A stretch of DNA of 64,000 bases, taken from positions 62,428,172-62,492,171 of the forward strand of contig CM056744.1 of NCBI GenBank assembly GCA_029851415.1, written 5' to 3'. The notes under the pieces were generated by a model. That model ran no database searches. It had not been told where the DNA came from and saw only the letters and a program-made list of their open reading frames with translations. Of this stretch, positions 51,942 through 63,907 are shown one piece after another. The position numbers and the translations under genes are program-made. Numbering within the stretch: position 1 is the stretch's first letter; every line of letters starts with the position of its first letter. Source of the DNA: Eretmocerus hayati. Taxonomy: Eukaryota > Arthropoda > Insecta > Hymenoptera > Aphelinidae.

Positions 51942-53612
51942 TTTTTCCTCGAATTTCTTTGTAAAAAATTTTTTTCTCCTCCCAGAAAGCTCTTGGATAC
52001 TGAAAATTGAACTATCCTCTTCGTTTTCCCGAGATCTATCGATTGTAGGTGATAGTTTTCCTTTATAACGCCTTGGAGAATTACAATCACCCTATCTTCC
52101 GAGCCCTCTTACCGTGTCTGTGTGTGTGTACATGTATTTCCCTTTCTATGTCGCAGCAAAACTCCTCACTGTTTTCACCAATCCCCTCCAAATTTTGCAC
52201 ACATGTTTGTTGTCATTGGTAGATGGGAACGCTACAATTTGAGCACCCCTCGACCATTATCCCCCGAATTAGAAATAATTTTTTCCTCCCATATCTTGAA
52301 AACTATCTATAAATTTTCCTCCTCCTTTGGAAAATATGAGTCCTTCAATATAAAGGTTTTTTGAGCTGCTGAATCGATCGGTTAATACACAATTTTGATT
52401 TCTTCCAATTTTATCCTAGCTTCTGTGTACCCCTTCTACATTTGTCTCTAAGACCATGATAATGACATTTTAACAAAATTCCGTATCAACCAAGCGATTT
52501 AGCACCTCAAAAAACATCAAAAATTACTCCTCTAAAAATTTATTAAGTAGGACTCAGAATTACAAATCATTTTCAAGATATGCTTTCTTAATAAAAATCG
52601 AAAATTTGTCATCAAAAAATCTATAAGTCCAAGAATACTCATCGAATAATGCTCAAAGTTCACTGGCCTCGGCGGAAGGGTCTTCCAAATCCACCCTCAG
52701 AGTTTGAGGATAATCTATCGAAGCGTTTTTGAGTTCTCGTGTTACCTATGAAGCCATGTTATCCCGTTTTTCCTCGAATTTTTTCTTCAAAAATTTTTTT
52801 TCTCCCCCAATAAAGCCTTGGATACATGGAAATTGTACTGTCCTCTTCCTTTTCGCCAGATCTATCGACTGTAGGTAACAGTTTTCCTTGATAACGCCTT
52901 GGAAAATCACAATCACCCCATCTTTCGAGCCCTCTGACCGTGTTTGTGTGTATGTGTATATTCATTTTCCTCCTATGTCGCACCAAAACTCCTCACTGTT
53001 CCCACCCATCCCCTTCAAATTTTGCACACACATTCCTTATCATCTGTAGATAGAAACCCTTCAATTTGAGCATCCCCCGACCATTATCCCCCGAATTAGA
53101 AAATTTTTCCTGAAAATTTCCCATTTTTCCATATCTTAAAAACTATCTATAAATTTCCCTCCTCCTTTGAAAAATATGAGTCCTTCAATATGAAGGTCTT
53201 TGAGGTGCTGAATCGATTTGTTAATACACAATTTTGATTTCTCCCAATTTTATTCTAGCTTTTGTGTACTCCTTTCGACATTTGTCTCTAAGACCATGAT
53301 AATGACATTTTAACAAAATTCCGTATCAACCAATCGATTTAGCACCTCAAAAAACATCAAAAATTACTTCTCTCAAAATTTTTTTGAGTAGGACTAGGAA
53401 TTACAAATCATTTCCAAGATATTTTCTTTTCAATAAAAATCAAAAATTTGTCATAAAAAAACCTATAAGTCCAAAAATACTCATCGAATAATGCTCAAAA
53501 TTCACTGGCCTCAGCGTGAGAGTCTTCCAAATCCACTCACAGAGTTCAAGAATAATCTATCTAAGCGTTTTTGAGTTTTCTCGTTACCTATGAATCCATA
53601 TTATTCCGTTTT
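51942..53612 (+). repeat. 824-bp tandem duplication
   Basis: Two adjacent copies of about 824-846 bp (starts at tcctcgaatt, 51947 and 52771), sharing long stretches such as the block around gataatgacattttaacaaaattccgtatcaacca. Identity looks around 88-92 percent. No coding region. Confidence 0.9.
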
Positions 53613-55183
53613 TTTCGTTTGCTATGATTTCAGATAATCGATGGATCGATTGTTGATTTCATAAATTTGATTTGAGAAAGCATTCTGCTAATCTCTTTTA
53701 GCAGCGTTTTTTTCAATTCTCTCATAACCGTCGAGTATTTCCAATCAAACAATCATGATGACCAAAAATGATGAATTTGATTGTGAGAGTACCCACAATA
53801 ATCAAGAGGCGCGATAGCGCCTCGCTGGCGAGTATAAGCAGACAAAAAATCGAGCGAGGCGCTGTGCCTTATATACTTTGAATTGGGGGTCTTCTAACCT
53901 CACCCATTTTTCCCACCTTACTTATTTCAACCAACCGGGTGCACAAACATCTCCTGCCTCTCTATTCAGGGCTGTTTCCATACGGACTCACTGTTGGTGT
54001 CATCAATTTCCCGATTCTGACCGCTGGGACTTTTATCTCGCTTCGCCAATTTTCACCACCTCAAAAAAATTATCCATTCGATTTGTTTAGACCCTCGAAT
54101 GCAGCTTCGATTTGTTTAGACCTCGAACGCACAGCTTCGATTCGAGAGTTGTCGACGAGCGAGTGAGAGAGAGGAGAGAGAGAGAAGATCCGTCTGCTTT
54201 GTTTACATCGCCATGCATCGCGGTGCCGCAATCTCAATTAGTGCATGATTCTATCTTGTTTGGACAAAATAGATGCAAAATGTGTATATTTTCATGGAAA
54301 AAGCAGCTATTGAGAGTTAGGTATTCTTAAACGCGGTATATTGTGGAAACTTGTGCAAGATGTATGCTGGGATTCTCTGCCCCATCAGATTAGGAGTTTA
54401 TAGATGCAACTTTGAAGTCTTGTTTATGATGCAATGTGATGCAGTACTAAATGTCTTCATAAGAATCAAGGAGCGTTTGCGAAGTACATGAGAATATGGC
54501 TTTGAGGTTCAATAAGTCACTTCATCTGCGTTAATACTTGTGATATTGCTTTCCAGGTTATTTTTTCTAAACATTCAGTCAAAAGTTGGATGGGAAGTTT
54601 CAGTAATTGATTACATGTTATTACATGCATACACTGAATAATCTAAATGAATAGAGATTGAGTGGTCATTATCCTACTCTTGGTCTATTGATATTACAAT
54701 CCAGAGTCGATATTGCTGTAAGGATCAGACAATACATTTCATTATTTTGACTGCTTCTGGGCTGATTTTGAGTTTCATTCATTGGTGTCATCAAGTAAGA
54801 AGCTTGAGAGCTGGTATGTGACAATAAATATTGGCAAGCGGTCAAGCGCATTTGATAGAACTACCACACACTTCCACAATCTTTCAGATCGTGGGCTACC
54901 AGAGATGGGCTACTACTGAACCCAGTCGTTAAAGAATCAGTACTGTCTAAGCTTCTATCCGAAATCTGATGCATTTCCAAATAAACTAACATAAGTCTGA
55001 GCATTTACAATTGCTTATACTGCTCTGTATATTATCTCCTCTATGTGAACCTCTGTTAGCAATTATTACTATCCGATATTGATCTATATATCTACAATTA
55101 TACGTATTTATATATTGAACATTATTAATTATTATTATTGTGTAAATATTGTTACTATTTCATACCACTCAACAGGGCTAAAT
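53613..55183. other. non-coding region
   Basis: No gene that I can support. A short imperfect palindrome aggcgcgatagcgcct lies at 53808-53823. ORFs here are short and without motifs. Confidence 0.5.
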
Positions 55184-55393
55184 CATAGACATAGAAGTAT
55201 AGACTGCTGGTCCCGTATACTCGCCGTTGTCATCGAGACATAGGCCTTTGCGTGAGAGTGAGAGAGACGGCATGCTCCAAGGCGCACGCTTTCAACATGC
55301 AATTCCTATGTTGCGTCTCTCTCGCTCTCATTGGGGAGCCTCGATGTCAACGGCGAAGATACGGGACCGGCAGTCTATACTTTTATGTCTATG
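55184..55393. mobile_element. 210-bp MITE with 8-bp duplication
   Basis: Inverted ends catagacataRaagtatagactgc extend about 35 bp and are flanked by an exact 8-bp duplication ggctaaat (55176-55183, 55394-55401). 8 bp points to hAT or P-type mobilisation. The ends lack the usual CAG of hAT. Confidence 0.88.
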
Positions 55394-55432
55394 GGCTAAA
55401 TAGGGTCTAACCCCAAAGCCTCAATAAACTTT

Positions 55433-55457
55433 CAATCAATCAATCAATCAATCAATC
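55433..55457 (+). repeat. (CAAT)n microsatellite
   Basis: About six tandem caat units. Confidence 0.9.
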
Positions 55458-55704
55458 CAGATTAATAACTCTTTCATCGTCACAATCATACCTGCAACTC
55501 ATGGGTCCATTTAGGATTACTAAAAAGTTCTAGCAGAGTTATTGGTGCTCCAAAAAAGTTTGAAATCGTGTATTGTAATTCATGAGTTGAGATGTGATGT
55601 AAAGAAGATATTCAAGCGCTCCATAAGATGGGAATATGGGTTTCTGGACTTTATAGGAGTTGAAGCTTGAAATTCTGCTCACAACTTTTGACTATCAGGG
55701 AATC

Positions 55705-56172
55705 AAATATTTATATAGGGTAGCAAAACCTATGTCACTCAAATTTTCTTGCCACCAAAGTTGACTTGGAGCGGCTTTTGCTCCTCTTGTATTATTCCTT
55801 AATACTATTTCACTCCAAATATTGATATCATGTTTGTAACCAGGGATATGTTAATCTTCTGGTTCTAAAACATATCCTGAACAATGAAGAATCAGGAGAT
55901 TTCTAATCACAATCATAACATCCCAACTTTCACTCTGAATGAGGAATGTCTAATATTGTTCAAGCATTGATGTTATGATTGTGATAAGGAAATTTTCTAA
56001 TTTCTTATGAATGAGGTAAGTTCTAGAATGAGATAAAGAGAAATGTCTCGTTCAAAAATATAGAATCAATACTTGGGTGGAATAATATTTGGGGATTTCT
56101 CAAGTACATCAAGAGCCGCTCCAAGTCAACTTGATCAAAAAGATGATCTGAGTGACATAATTATTTATATTC
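55705..56172. mobile_element. inverted-repeat element, about 470 bp
   Basis: Left (tgtcactca...aagttgacttggagcggct, 55732-55775) and right (agccgctccaagtcaactt...tgagtgaca, 56113-56158) arms are inverted. An inner hairpin pairs atcacaatcataacatc (55903-55919) with gatgttatgattgtgat (55967-55983). No ORF. Target duplication unclear. Confidence 0.7.
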
Positions 56173-56264
56173 TAGAGGGGTATGTGATTAACAGATTCTC
56201 AAAAGCTGTGATCAGATGAGGGAGTTGATTTCTTCGTTTTGATTTTCATAAGAAAGAAATTAGA

Positions 56265-57255
56265 TCCTTCCCTCCTCCATTCACTTTTTTCAAAAGTATA
56301 ACTTGGCGAGTATGAGTTTGTTCCTCAAAATTTATTGATTTTTATCAGGTTTCCACAGTAAAAATGATGATTGATTCAATTCAGCTGTATTACATAGTTT
56401 CAACTCTTGAAAGGAATGAAATCAAAGGAACTATGTCGAGTATTTTTGTAAGTTTGAGAGACCAACCATTTTCCGGGCAAAATACTCATGGCATTGTTTC
56501 AACTCGTGAAAGGAATGAAATGAATAAGAAACCAAGTCGAGAGTTTTTCGAACAAGTTTGATTGTATAAGGTGATGGATTTCGGAAATTTTGCACGGTCT
56601 TTCTTATTCGTTGGTTATTAAAACCAGAACTTGAATAAGAAAAATTGAAGAAGTCAAGTATAGTTGATTAAAGAATCACGCTAATTATTCTCGAAACTGT
56701 AGATTTTTCTTTGAAAATGTGGAGCGAATAATCACTCGTCGCTCTCATATGATAGTTCATATAATACATGAGAGAACAACGAGTGATTATTTGCTCCACA
56801 TTTTCAAAGAAAAATCTACAGTTTCGAGAATAATTAGCGTGATTCTTTAATCAACTATACTTGACTTCTTCAATTTTTCTTATTCAAGTTCTGGTTTTAA
56901 TAACCAACGAATAAGAAAGACCGTGCAAAATTTCCGAAATCCATCACCTTATACAATCAAACTTGTTCGAAAAACTCTCGACATGGTTTCTTATTCATTT
57001 CATTCCTTTCACGAGTTGAAACAATGCCATAAGTATTTGGCCCGGAAAATGGTTGGTCTCTCAAACTTACAAAAATACTCGACATAGTTCCTTTGATTTC
57101 ATTCCTTTCAAGAGTTGAAACTATGTAATACAGCTGAATTGAATCAATCATCATTTTTACTGTGGAAACCTGATAAAAATCAATAAATTTTGAGGAACAA
57201 ACTCATACTCGCCAAGTTATACTTTTGAAAAAAGTGAATGGAGGGGGGAAGGATT
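56265..57255. repeat. near-perfect 1-kb palindrome
   Basis: Arms of about 485 bp (56265 to about 56752 and about 56764 to 57255) are reverse complements with only a handful of mismatches and a spacer of about 12 bp (gttcatataata region). The same 65-codon frame therefore appears on both strands. Ends ccttccctcctccattcac / gtgaatggaggggggaagg. Probably a young foldback; no transposase and no clear target duplication. Confidence 0.92.
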
Positions 57256-57554
57256 TGTATTACATCATTTTTCGTGTTCGTATTTATTCATTCCATGAGA
57301 TTTTTGAAACTCCCTTCAAAAAGTCGTAAGCGAGCGCAGCAATTCCGCTAGTTCTCAATATTTGTATGTGTCTGTGATGAAATTTCAAATGTACAATCCG
57401 GAGCAACGTTTCCTGTCCTAGTACTGGTACATTTGACCGTCCGAGTACTAGGTCAAACCACAAATCGTGTCCCAGGGTTGTGCCAATCCAGGTCTCCAGA
57501 AAATTGGCTTTTGCAATAATTTTGGAACTTCTTCGGCCATTTTTTTCTTGATTC

Positions 57555-57892
57555 CTGGGTCGGGTTTCAGCGTTTACGAATTTACGAATTTACGGATTTA
57601 CAAATTTACGAATTTACAGATTTAGCGAGGCGCATGCCCAGTGCGTTGCATTCAACAAGCTTCATTCACACGATTGGGCCCGTCGGAAACAACAAATCAA
57701 GAATGTATGAGCACAAGAAAAATTAGTCCAAAATTTGTCTAAACTCGAATACAAATCACCGTTCCGATCCTGTGGGGCCTAATCATGTGAATGAAGCTTG
57801 CTGACTGCAACGCACTGGGCATGCGCTCTGCTAAATCTGTAAATTCGTAAATCTGTAAATCTGTAAATTCGTACACGCTGAAACCCTACCCT
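57555..57892. mobile_element. small inverted-repeat element
   Basis: Ends gggtcgggtttcagcg / cgctgaaaccctaccc and mirrored arrays of (aaatttacgaatttacag)-type 7-8 bp repeats give arms of about 110 bp around a loop. Both arms include gcatgcccagtgcgttg. No ORF. Confidence 0.75.
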
Positions 57893-58399
57893 GAAGGTGA
57901 TTGGTATAGTTATAGCCAAGAGAAAAAAATTTCATGATCGGAACATAATAAGTTCATCTTCGACAGCCCAAAGTAGAAATCGCCATCCTCAGTGTTCCGG
58001 TACCCCTAGTTTTACCTTCGTCCTCCTTCCCATTTTTGCAACCTCCCTCTTATTCACGTGAGTTGTCAGCTTCTTCTTGATCCATTGCTAAAATCCTCCT
58101 TGCTTATATCTCCCATGTCTGATCTTGACATCACTATCCCTGCTGGAATTATTCTATTTTAAAACCATTGCTCTGTAGAAAATACTCCTCAGTGGTATTT
58201 TAAGTGGTTATCTGAAATGCTTCTTTGCACTTGGTGTTCATTGATGAATTCCCAAAGTGAATGGAGCCCCAATGGTAATTGTTCAGGATTGAAATTATGT
58301 ATGCCAAGCGAGTAACGCTCGCTCAAATTTACTCTAATATGTATTGTCGTGCGATTGATCTCATTAAGACAATGACATCCGTTCGTGTGTCTTTCCTCT

Positions 58400-58860
58400 C
58401 TTCTCAATAGAGCTCACGCAGCTCGAAATCAGTTCAGCCTTGACCAAGGCCCACGGCGGATCTTCGTTTACCCCTTACACGCGACGATTGCTCATTACAT
58501 ATACATAAATATATATATATTATATATATATCGACTATCGGCCGATCATATCGACCAAAGTACCTTTTGTGTGGGCCCGCGGATTGTGAGAAAAGTGCAT
58601 CCTCGCACGACTGATTTAGTGCACTGAACGCGAGTGAGAAACTGTGTATTTAGATCGTAAGCTATAGTGAATAAATGTGATTTTCTGTAAAATTACATGA
58701 AGTCTACAAATCACTGGCTTGGATCACCGACCCCGCTCCAGACTCCTCATCCCCATGTTTCAACCCCAAGGGAAGTACCTCAGCTCCCGAACATTGGTCC
58801 TTCGAGCCGGATGAGGAGCCGGCAGGAGCAGATTTTCACCGATCTCATAGTGAAATTCAG
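58400..58860 (+). mobile_element. BEL/Pao-like LTR end and primer site, remnant
   Basis: The string cattggtccttcgagccgg (58792-58810) resembles the LTR end and primer-binding region typical of BEL/Pao elements, following a block with an AT-rich TATA-like stretch (58510-58530) and aataaa (58671-58676). The left LTR boundary is not clear, and no gag or pol follows. It is not obviously the same LTR as 3878-4195. Confidence 0.45.
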
Positions 58861-59454
58861 TCACTCGCAATGAGTTGAAAATCGATTCTCACGATTTCCC
58901 GCGCGGCAATCGCGCCAAATTTCGGCGCCTTTCCCCTCGCTCTTTGCCCATCATCAACGAGCTGAGCGGCGTACGAGCATTGTACGAAAAGTGACTGCAC
59001 CACCTTCGCATGCAAGTCAAAACCGCATCGTCGCGCGATCCCGATGAACCCTGTGTAAGCTTGCAGCTACACGTGGGGATCATCTACAGGAGTGATCACC
59101 TATCTTTCTCGCACCGCTGTAACGGCTGAGTTGGTCAAATTTTCATTGCGCCACACGTGATGTCACTCTAGTCCGTGTGAGCTTTCATTGTGTAGAGCAG
59201 TCAATCACCTGATGTGCTGTTCGAACAGCCGTTGACGCGCGCAAGCCCCTCTTGCCGCGCCGCGCACCTCACCGCAGTGTCTCTCTCGCGATTCTCTCTC
59301 TCGCTGAATACTCCTACCTCGGCCGATTGGACATCGTCCGTTTAGGCCATATGTTCGAGTAGTACACTGTACACTGTGTGCGCTATCTCACTTACTCTCT
59401 CGAGTCGCTCCCTCTCTCGCGCTCGACTTTTCGCAAAGCTGGCAATGTGTGCTA
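58861..59454. other. non-coding, locally GC-rich
   Basis: Moderately GC-rich sequence with many ctctc runs. Together with 63435-63907 it may be the upstream region of the ORF at 63908, since the foldback in between is a simple insertion. Confidence 0.4.
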
Positions 59455-59834
59455 TGCTCATTGGGGTGGTCCTTCTTTCCCAAGTTTCACAGATCCTTCC
59501 CCCCCCCCTCTGGATACCTTTTTTGAGCCGAAAAAACATGGCGAAGATTTCCCCCGAGCCCCTAGAGAGTGATTTAATAGTGCCTCAAAGAGCATCTTGC
59601 TTTGAAATTCAAGTAAAAAATAACGCTTCTTGTGATTTTTCTGCCCCTATGTTCGAGCTCTTGAAACTTAGTTTTTCTTCGCGAATGTAAAAGTGGAGAT
59701 ACATGTTTTTACGTGAAATTTGATGCTGAATCGAATTCCATCGTAACATTAGAACTAGGATGCCACCCAATACTCGTAAATTGCGTTTTCGGACGCGGAA
59801 AACATTTTTAGCGCGACTCTTCATCTCATTGGAG

Positions 59835-60840
59835 TGTCTCAGGCGTCACTTACTCCCTCAATATTAATCCGAACCACCTATTTCCATGTAAAAAAAGACG
59901 CTAAATTGGAATTCATCGTTATTTCCTAGGTATAATGTCGCCTAACGTGAGAAAAATGCGTTTATCCTCCGAGAAAGTACCTTAAGCGATTCTTTCACGC
60001 CCGAATCGAGTGTCTCAGGCGTCACTCACTCTCTCGGGATCAATACGAAAGACCTAATTCCATGTGAAAAAATACGCTGAGTTGGAATCCATCGTTATTT
60101 GCTAGGTATAATGTCGCCTAACGTGAGAAAAATGCGTTTTTCCACCGATAAAGTACCTTAAGCCAGTCTTTCACGCCCGAATCGAGTGTCTCAGGCGTCA
60201 CTCACTCTCTCGGGATCAATACGAACGACCCAATTCCATGTAAGAAAACACGCCGAATTAGAATCCATCTTTAATTACCAGATATAATGTCGCCTAACGT
60301 GAGAAAAATGTGTTTATCCTCCGAGAAAGTACCTTAAGCGATTCTTTCACGCCCGAATCGAGTGTCTCAGGCGTCACTCACTCTCTCGGGATCAATACGA
60401 AAGACCTAATTCCATGTGAATAAACACGCTGAGTTGGAATCCATCGTTATTTGCTAGGTATAATGTCGCCTAACGTGAGAAAAATGCGTTTTTCCACCGA
60501 TAAAGTACCTCAAGCCAGTCTTTCATGCCCGAATCGAGTGTCTCAGGCGTCACTCACTCTCTCGGGATCAATACGAACGACCTAATTCCATGTAAGAAAA
60601 CACGCTGAATTAGAATCCATCTTTAATTACCAGATATAATGTTGCCTAACGCGAGAAAAATGTCTTTTTCCACCAAGGAAGCCCCCTAAGCACATCTTTC
60701 ACGCGGGAATCGAGTGTCTCAGGCGTCACTTACTCTCTCGAGATTGATCTAAACGACCTGATTTCATGTAAAAAACCACGCTGAATCAAAATTTATCGTT
60801 ATTTCTCAGGTACAACGACGAACGTGAAAAAAATTCGTGT
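59835..60840 (+). repeat. 177-bp tandem repeat, left arm (six units)
   Basis: The core gtgtctcaggcgtcact recurs near 59837, 60010, 60187, 60364, 60541 and 60718, with cctaacgtgagaaaaatgcg and aaagtacctta boxes in between. Period about 177 bp. Confidence 0.93.
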
Positions 60841-62119
60841 TCCCTCCAGAATGCACCGAAATCCATGAAAGATGACGAATTCCTGGGTAAAATTCATAAA
60901 AAGTCTGGAATCAACCAAGTCAATTTGAGAGACAGCTCAAAGCCTCTACAAACTAGTATCATTCTTGAATAACTCAGTCTTCATTCTCCACCAGAACACT
61001 TTGATACTCGACACGAATAGGGATATCATGAGTCAAAAGGATTTACAGCTCAGGCATCTATTGGAAAAGAAAATTTACGATATCTGATTCGGATGGGATA
61101 GTCGATACTCTTTACCACGCTTTGACTAGAGAGATACATTTATAAACAAGATCGGAGATATCGAGTGACTCAAGTTAACAACATAACACGAGTCCTCGAC
61201 TCATAAAATTATGAAGATCTTTCCTCTTCGATCCTCATCTTCTTCAGAACAGTCATCTTACTTGCATCTGGATACTGTCTTTTATCCCTTGTTAAACTTA
61301 GCTGTACGGAATGTAACTGAGTTTCTGGTATATTTTGGCTCTGGAAATCATGGTCACAGCAGAAGACTCTTTTGTATAGTCAGATTCGACATGGATTCAG
61401 ACTTGAAAGAATACCAGAGAGTAATTTAGGGAAGCATTGCGATTCCAGAATCCCGATCGGTTCCCCAGGGACCTACTTATTCGCAACTCACTAAAATTTC
61501 ACGACAGCTTGACGTTGCTCGTCGTAAACTGCCAAAACGACCGACGTGAATCGACGCTGACAAAAGGCTGGGAGCAGGGCCTGGACTACTGGAGCGGCCA
61601 TAGGATCCCATATTCACATAATATGCTAGGATTGCGAAGCGTGTAAGGTTTGGTTCGATGACTAGCCGCAACGCACGAGCAAGGGGCGCTACAATCTTCG
61701 CGCGAGATAGGGACCTTACCCGTGAGGGTTGGGTTGGAGTTAGCTCGATCGATCTCTTTCTGGATTAGGCGGCCGGAGTGCATAGACGTTTTCTTACGAG
61801 ATACTTTTATCTCGCGCTGATTGGAGGTGATTTCAACAAGGCGCCATTGACGAATTCGATTGAGCCTAGATCTTCATAAGATAGTGAGCGCCTTTAGGAA
61901 TGGTTGTGAAGAGAGTTTGTCACGGATCCCAAAAATCCCATATGAGGCCAAGTGAGACAAATTTTCGATTTTGACAGGAACTCTTTCTTAGGTCTCTTTA
62001 CAGAGACCAATTTTACAGCAGAAATGATGGTGAACTCTGATTTGGCATGGATTTGGAACGTTCTGACCATTCCTACGTGAGTCAGTGACTGCCGAGACCC
62101 TCGAATCAAACGGGAGAGA

Positions 62120-63060
62120 CACATTGGTCAATTCACATTGGTCTCGAAAGAGTGAGTGACGCCTGAGACACTCAATACGGGGCTGGAAGATGCACTTAGG
62201 ATGCTTTCTGGGTGGAAAAACGCATTTGTTCCACGTGAGTCATCGTTGTCACTGGGAAATGATGATGAAACTCGATTCAACGTGGTTTTTTACATGGGAT
62301 CAGGTCGTTAAGATCAATCTCGAGAAAGTGAGTGAAGCCTGAGACACTCGATTCCCGCGTGAAAGACGCGCTCAGGGTGCTTCCTCGGTGGAAGAAAGGA
62401 TTTTTTTCACGTTAGGCGACATTATACCTAGGAAATAACGATGGATTCCAATTCAGCGTGGTTTTTTACATGAAATCAGGTCGTTTAGATCAATCTCGAG
62501 AAAGTGCGTGACGCCTGAGACACTCGATTCCCGCTTGAAAGATGAGCTTAGGAAGCTTCTTTGGTGGAAAAACACATTTTTCTCACGTTAGGCGACATTA
62601 TACCTGGCAGATAACGATGGATTCCAATTCAGCGGATTATTTTACATGAAAGAAGGTGGTTAGGATGAATTTTGAGAGAGTGAGTGACGCCTGAGACACT
62701 CGGTTCGGGCGTGAAAGCCTCGCTTGAGGTACTTTTTCGGTGTAAAAACGCATTTTTCTCACGTTAGGGGACATTATACCTAGCAAATAACGATGGATCC
62801 CAACCCAGCGTGTTTTTTTACATGGAATTAGGTCGTTCATACTGATCTTGAGAGAGTGGGTGACGCCTGAGACACTCGATTCGGGCGTGAAAGACTCGCT
62901 TAAGGTGCTTTCTCGGTGGAGAAACGCATTTTTCTCACGTTGGGTGACATTATACCTGGAAAATAACGATGGATTCCAATTCAGCGTGTTTTTCTACATC
63001 AATATAGGTGGTTTAGATTAATCTTGAGGGAGTAAGTGACGCCTGAGACACTCAAATGAG
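62120..63060 (-). repeat. 177-bp tandem repeat, right arm (six units)
   Basis: Inverted copies of the left-arm unit: agtgacgcctgagacac recurs near 62153, 62329, 62506, 62682, 62858 and 63036. Unit number and period match the left arm. Confidence 0.93.
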
Positions 63061-63907
63061 ATGAAAGAGTCGCGCTAAAAATGTTTTCCACGTTCGAAAA
63101 CGCAATTTACGAGTATTGGGTGGCATCCTAGTCCAAATGTTACGATGGAATTCGATTCAGCATCAGATTTCACGTGAAAACATGTATCTCCACTTTTACA
63201 TTCGCGAAGAAACACTAAGTTTCAAGAGCTCGAACATAGGGGCAGAAAAATCACAAGAAGCGTTATTTTTTACTTGAATTTCAAAGCAAGATGCTCTTTG
63301 AGGCACTATTAAATCACTCTCTAGGGGCTCGGAGAAAATTTTCCCCGTGTTTTTCCGGTTCAAAGGAGGTATCCAGAGGGGGGGGGGAGAGAGGATCTGT
63401 GAAACTTGGGAAATAAGGACCACCCTAATGCTCATGCATGTGTGAACGTATTACTATATACTACGGTCGACCCCGCCTCACTCCGCGCTCAGCTGCAATT
63501 CCGCTCACGCTGTGAACTCACCCGCTTTTAATACTTGCGGACCTCGAGTCTCACTGAATGTCACGTGTGAAAGCGCAATAGTACTGATTCTTTTTCTTTT
63601 TTCGTCAGAATCAGCCTCAATTGTCTCGCGCCACAGTGTACTACTTGTGGTCGCTAGAAGTTACTCTCACTCGGCCGAGTTTCTTTTTTCAGAGCTGGAT
63701 ATCCTCAGAGCTATCAGTTTGTACTACGCTCGTGATGTGAGTGATACACAATCGTTCGCTCTACCCCCACCCCGAGCTTGGACTTGCACATCCTCGTGCA
63801 TCCATGTTCTCATAGTGCAATTTGGGCATAAGTTCTCACCCCTTACCGTGCATACTAGGCACAAGTGACTCATCCGTGTAGTGTAAATTCTCGCACACAA
63901 CCTCACC

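Larger units (their letters stand above)
59461..63428. mobile_element. 4.0-kb foldback with satellite-like arms
   Basis: Ends ttggggtggtcc / ggaccaccctaa, flanked by an exact 6-bp duplication tgctca (59455-59460, 63429-63434). The outer 400 bp of each arm is unique inverted sequence. Inside it, each arm carries six tandem units of about 177 bp, in opposite orientation. The middle (60840-62120) is unique and has no transposase. The design recalls Drosophila Foldback and Galileo elements, though I see no sequence link. Confidence 0.92.
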
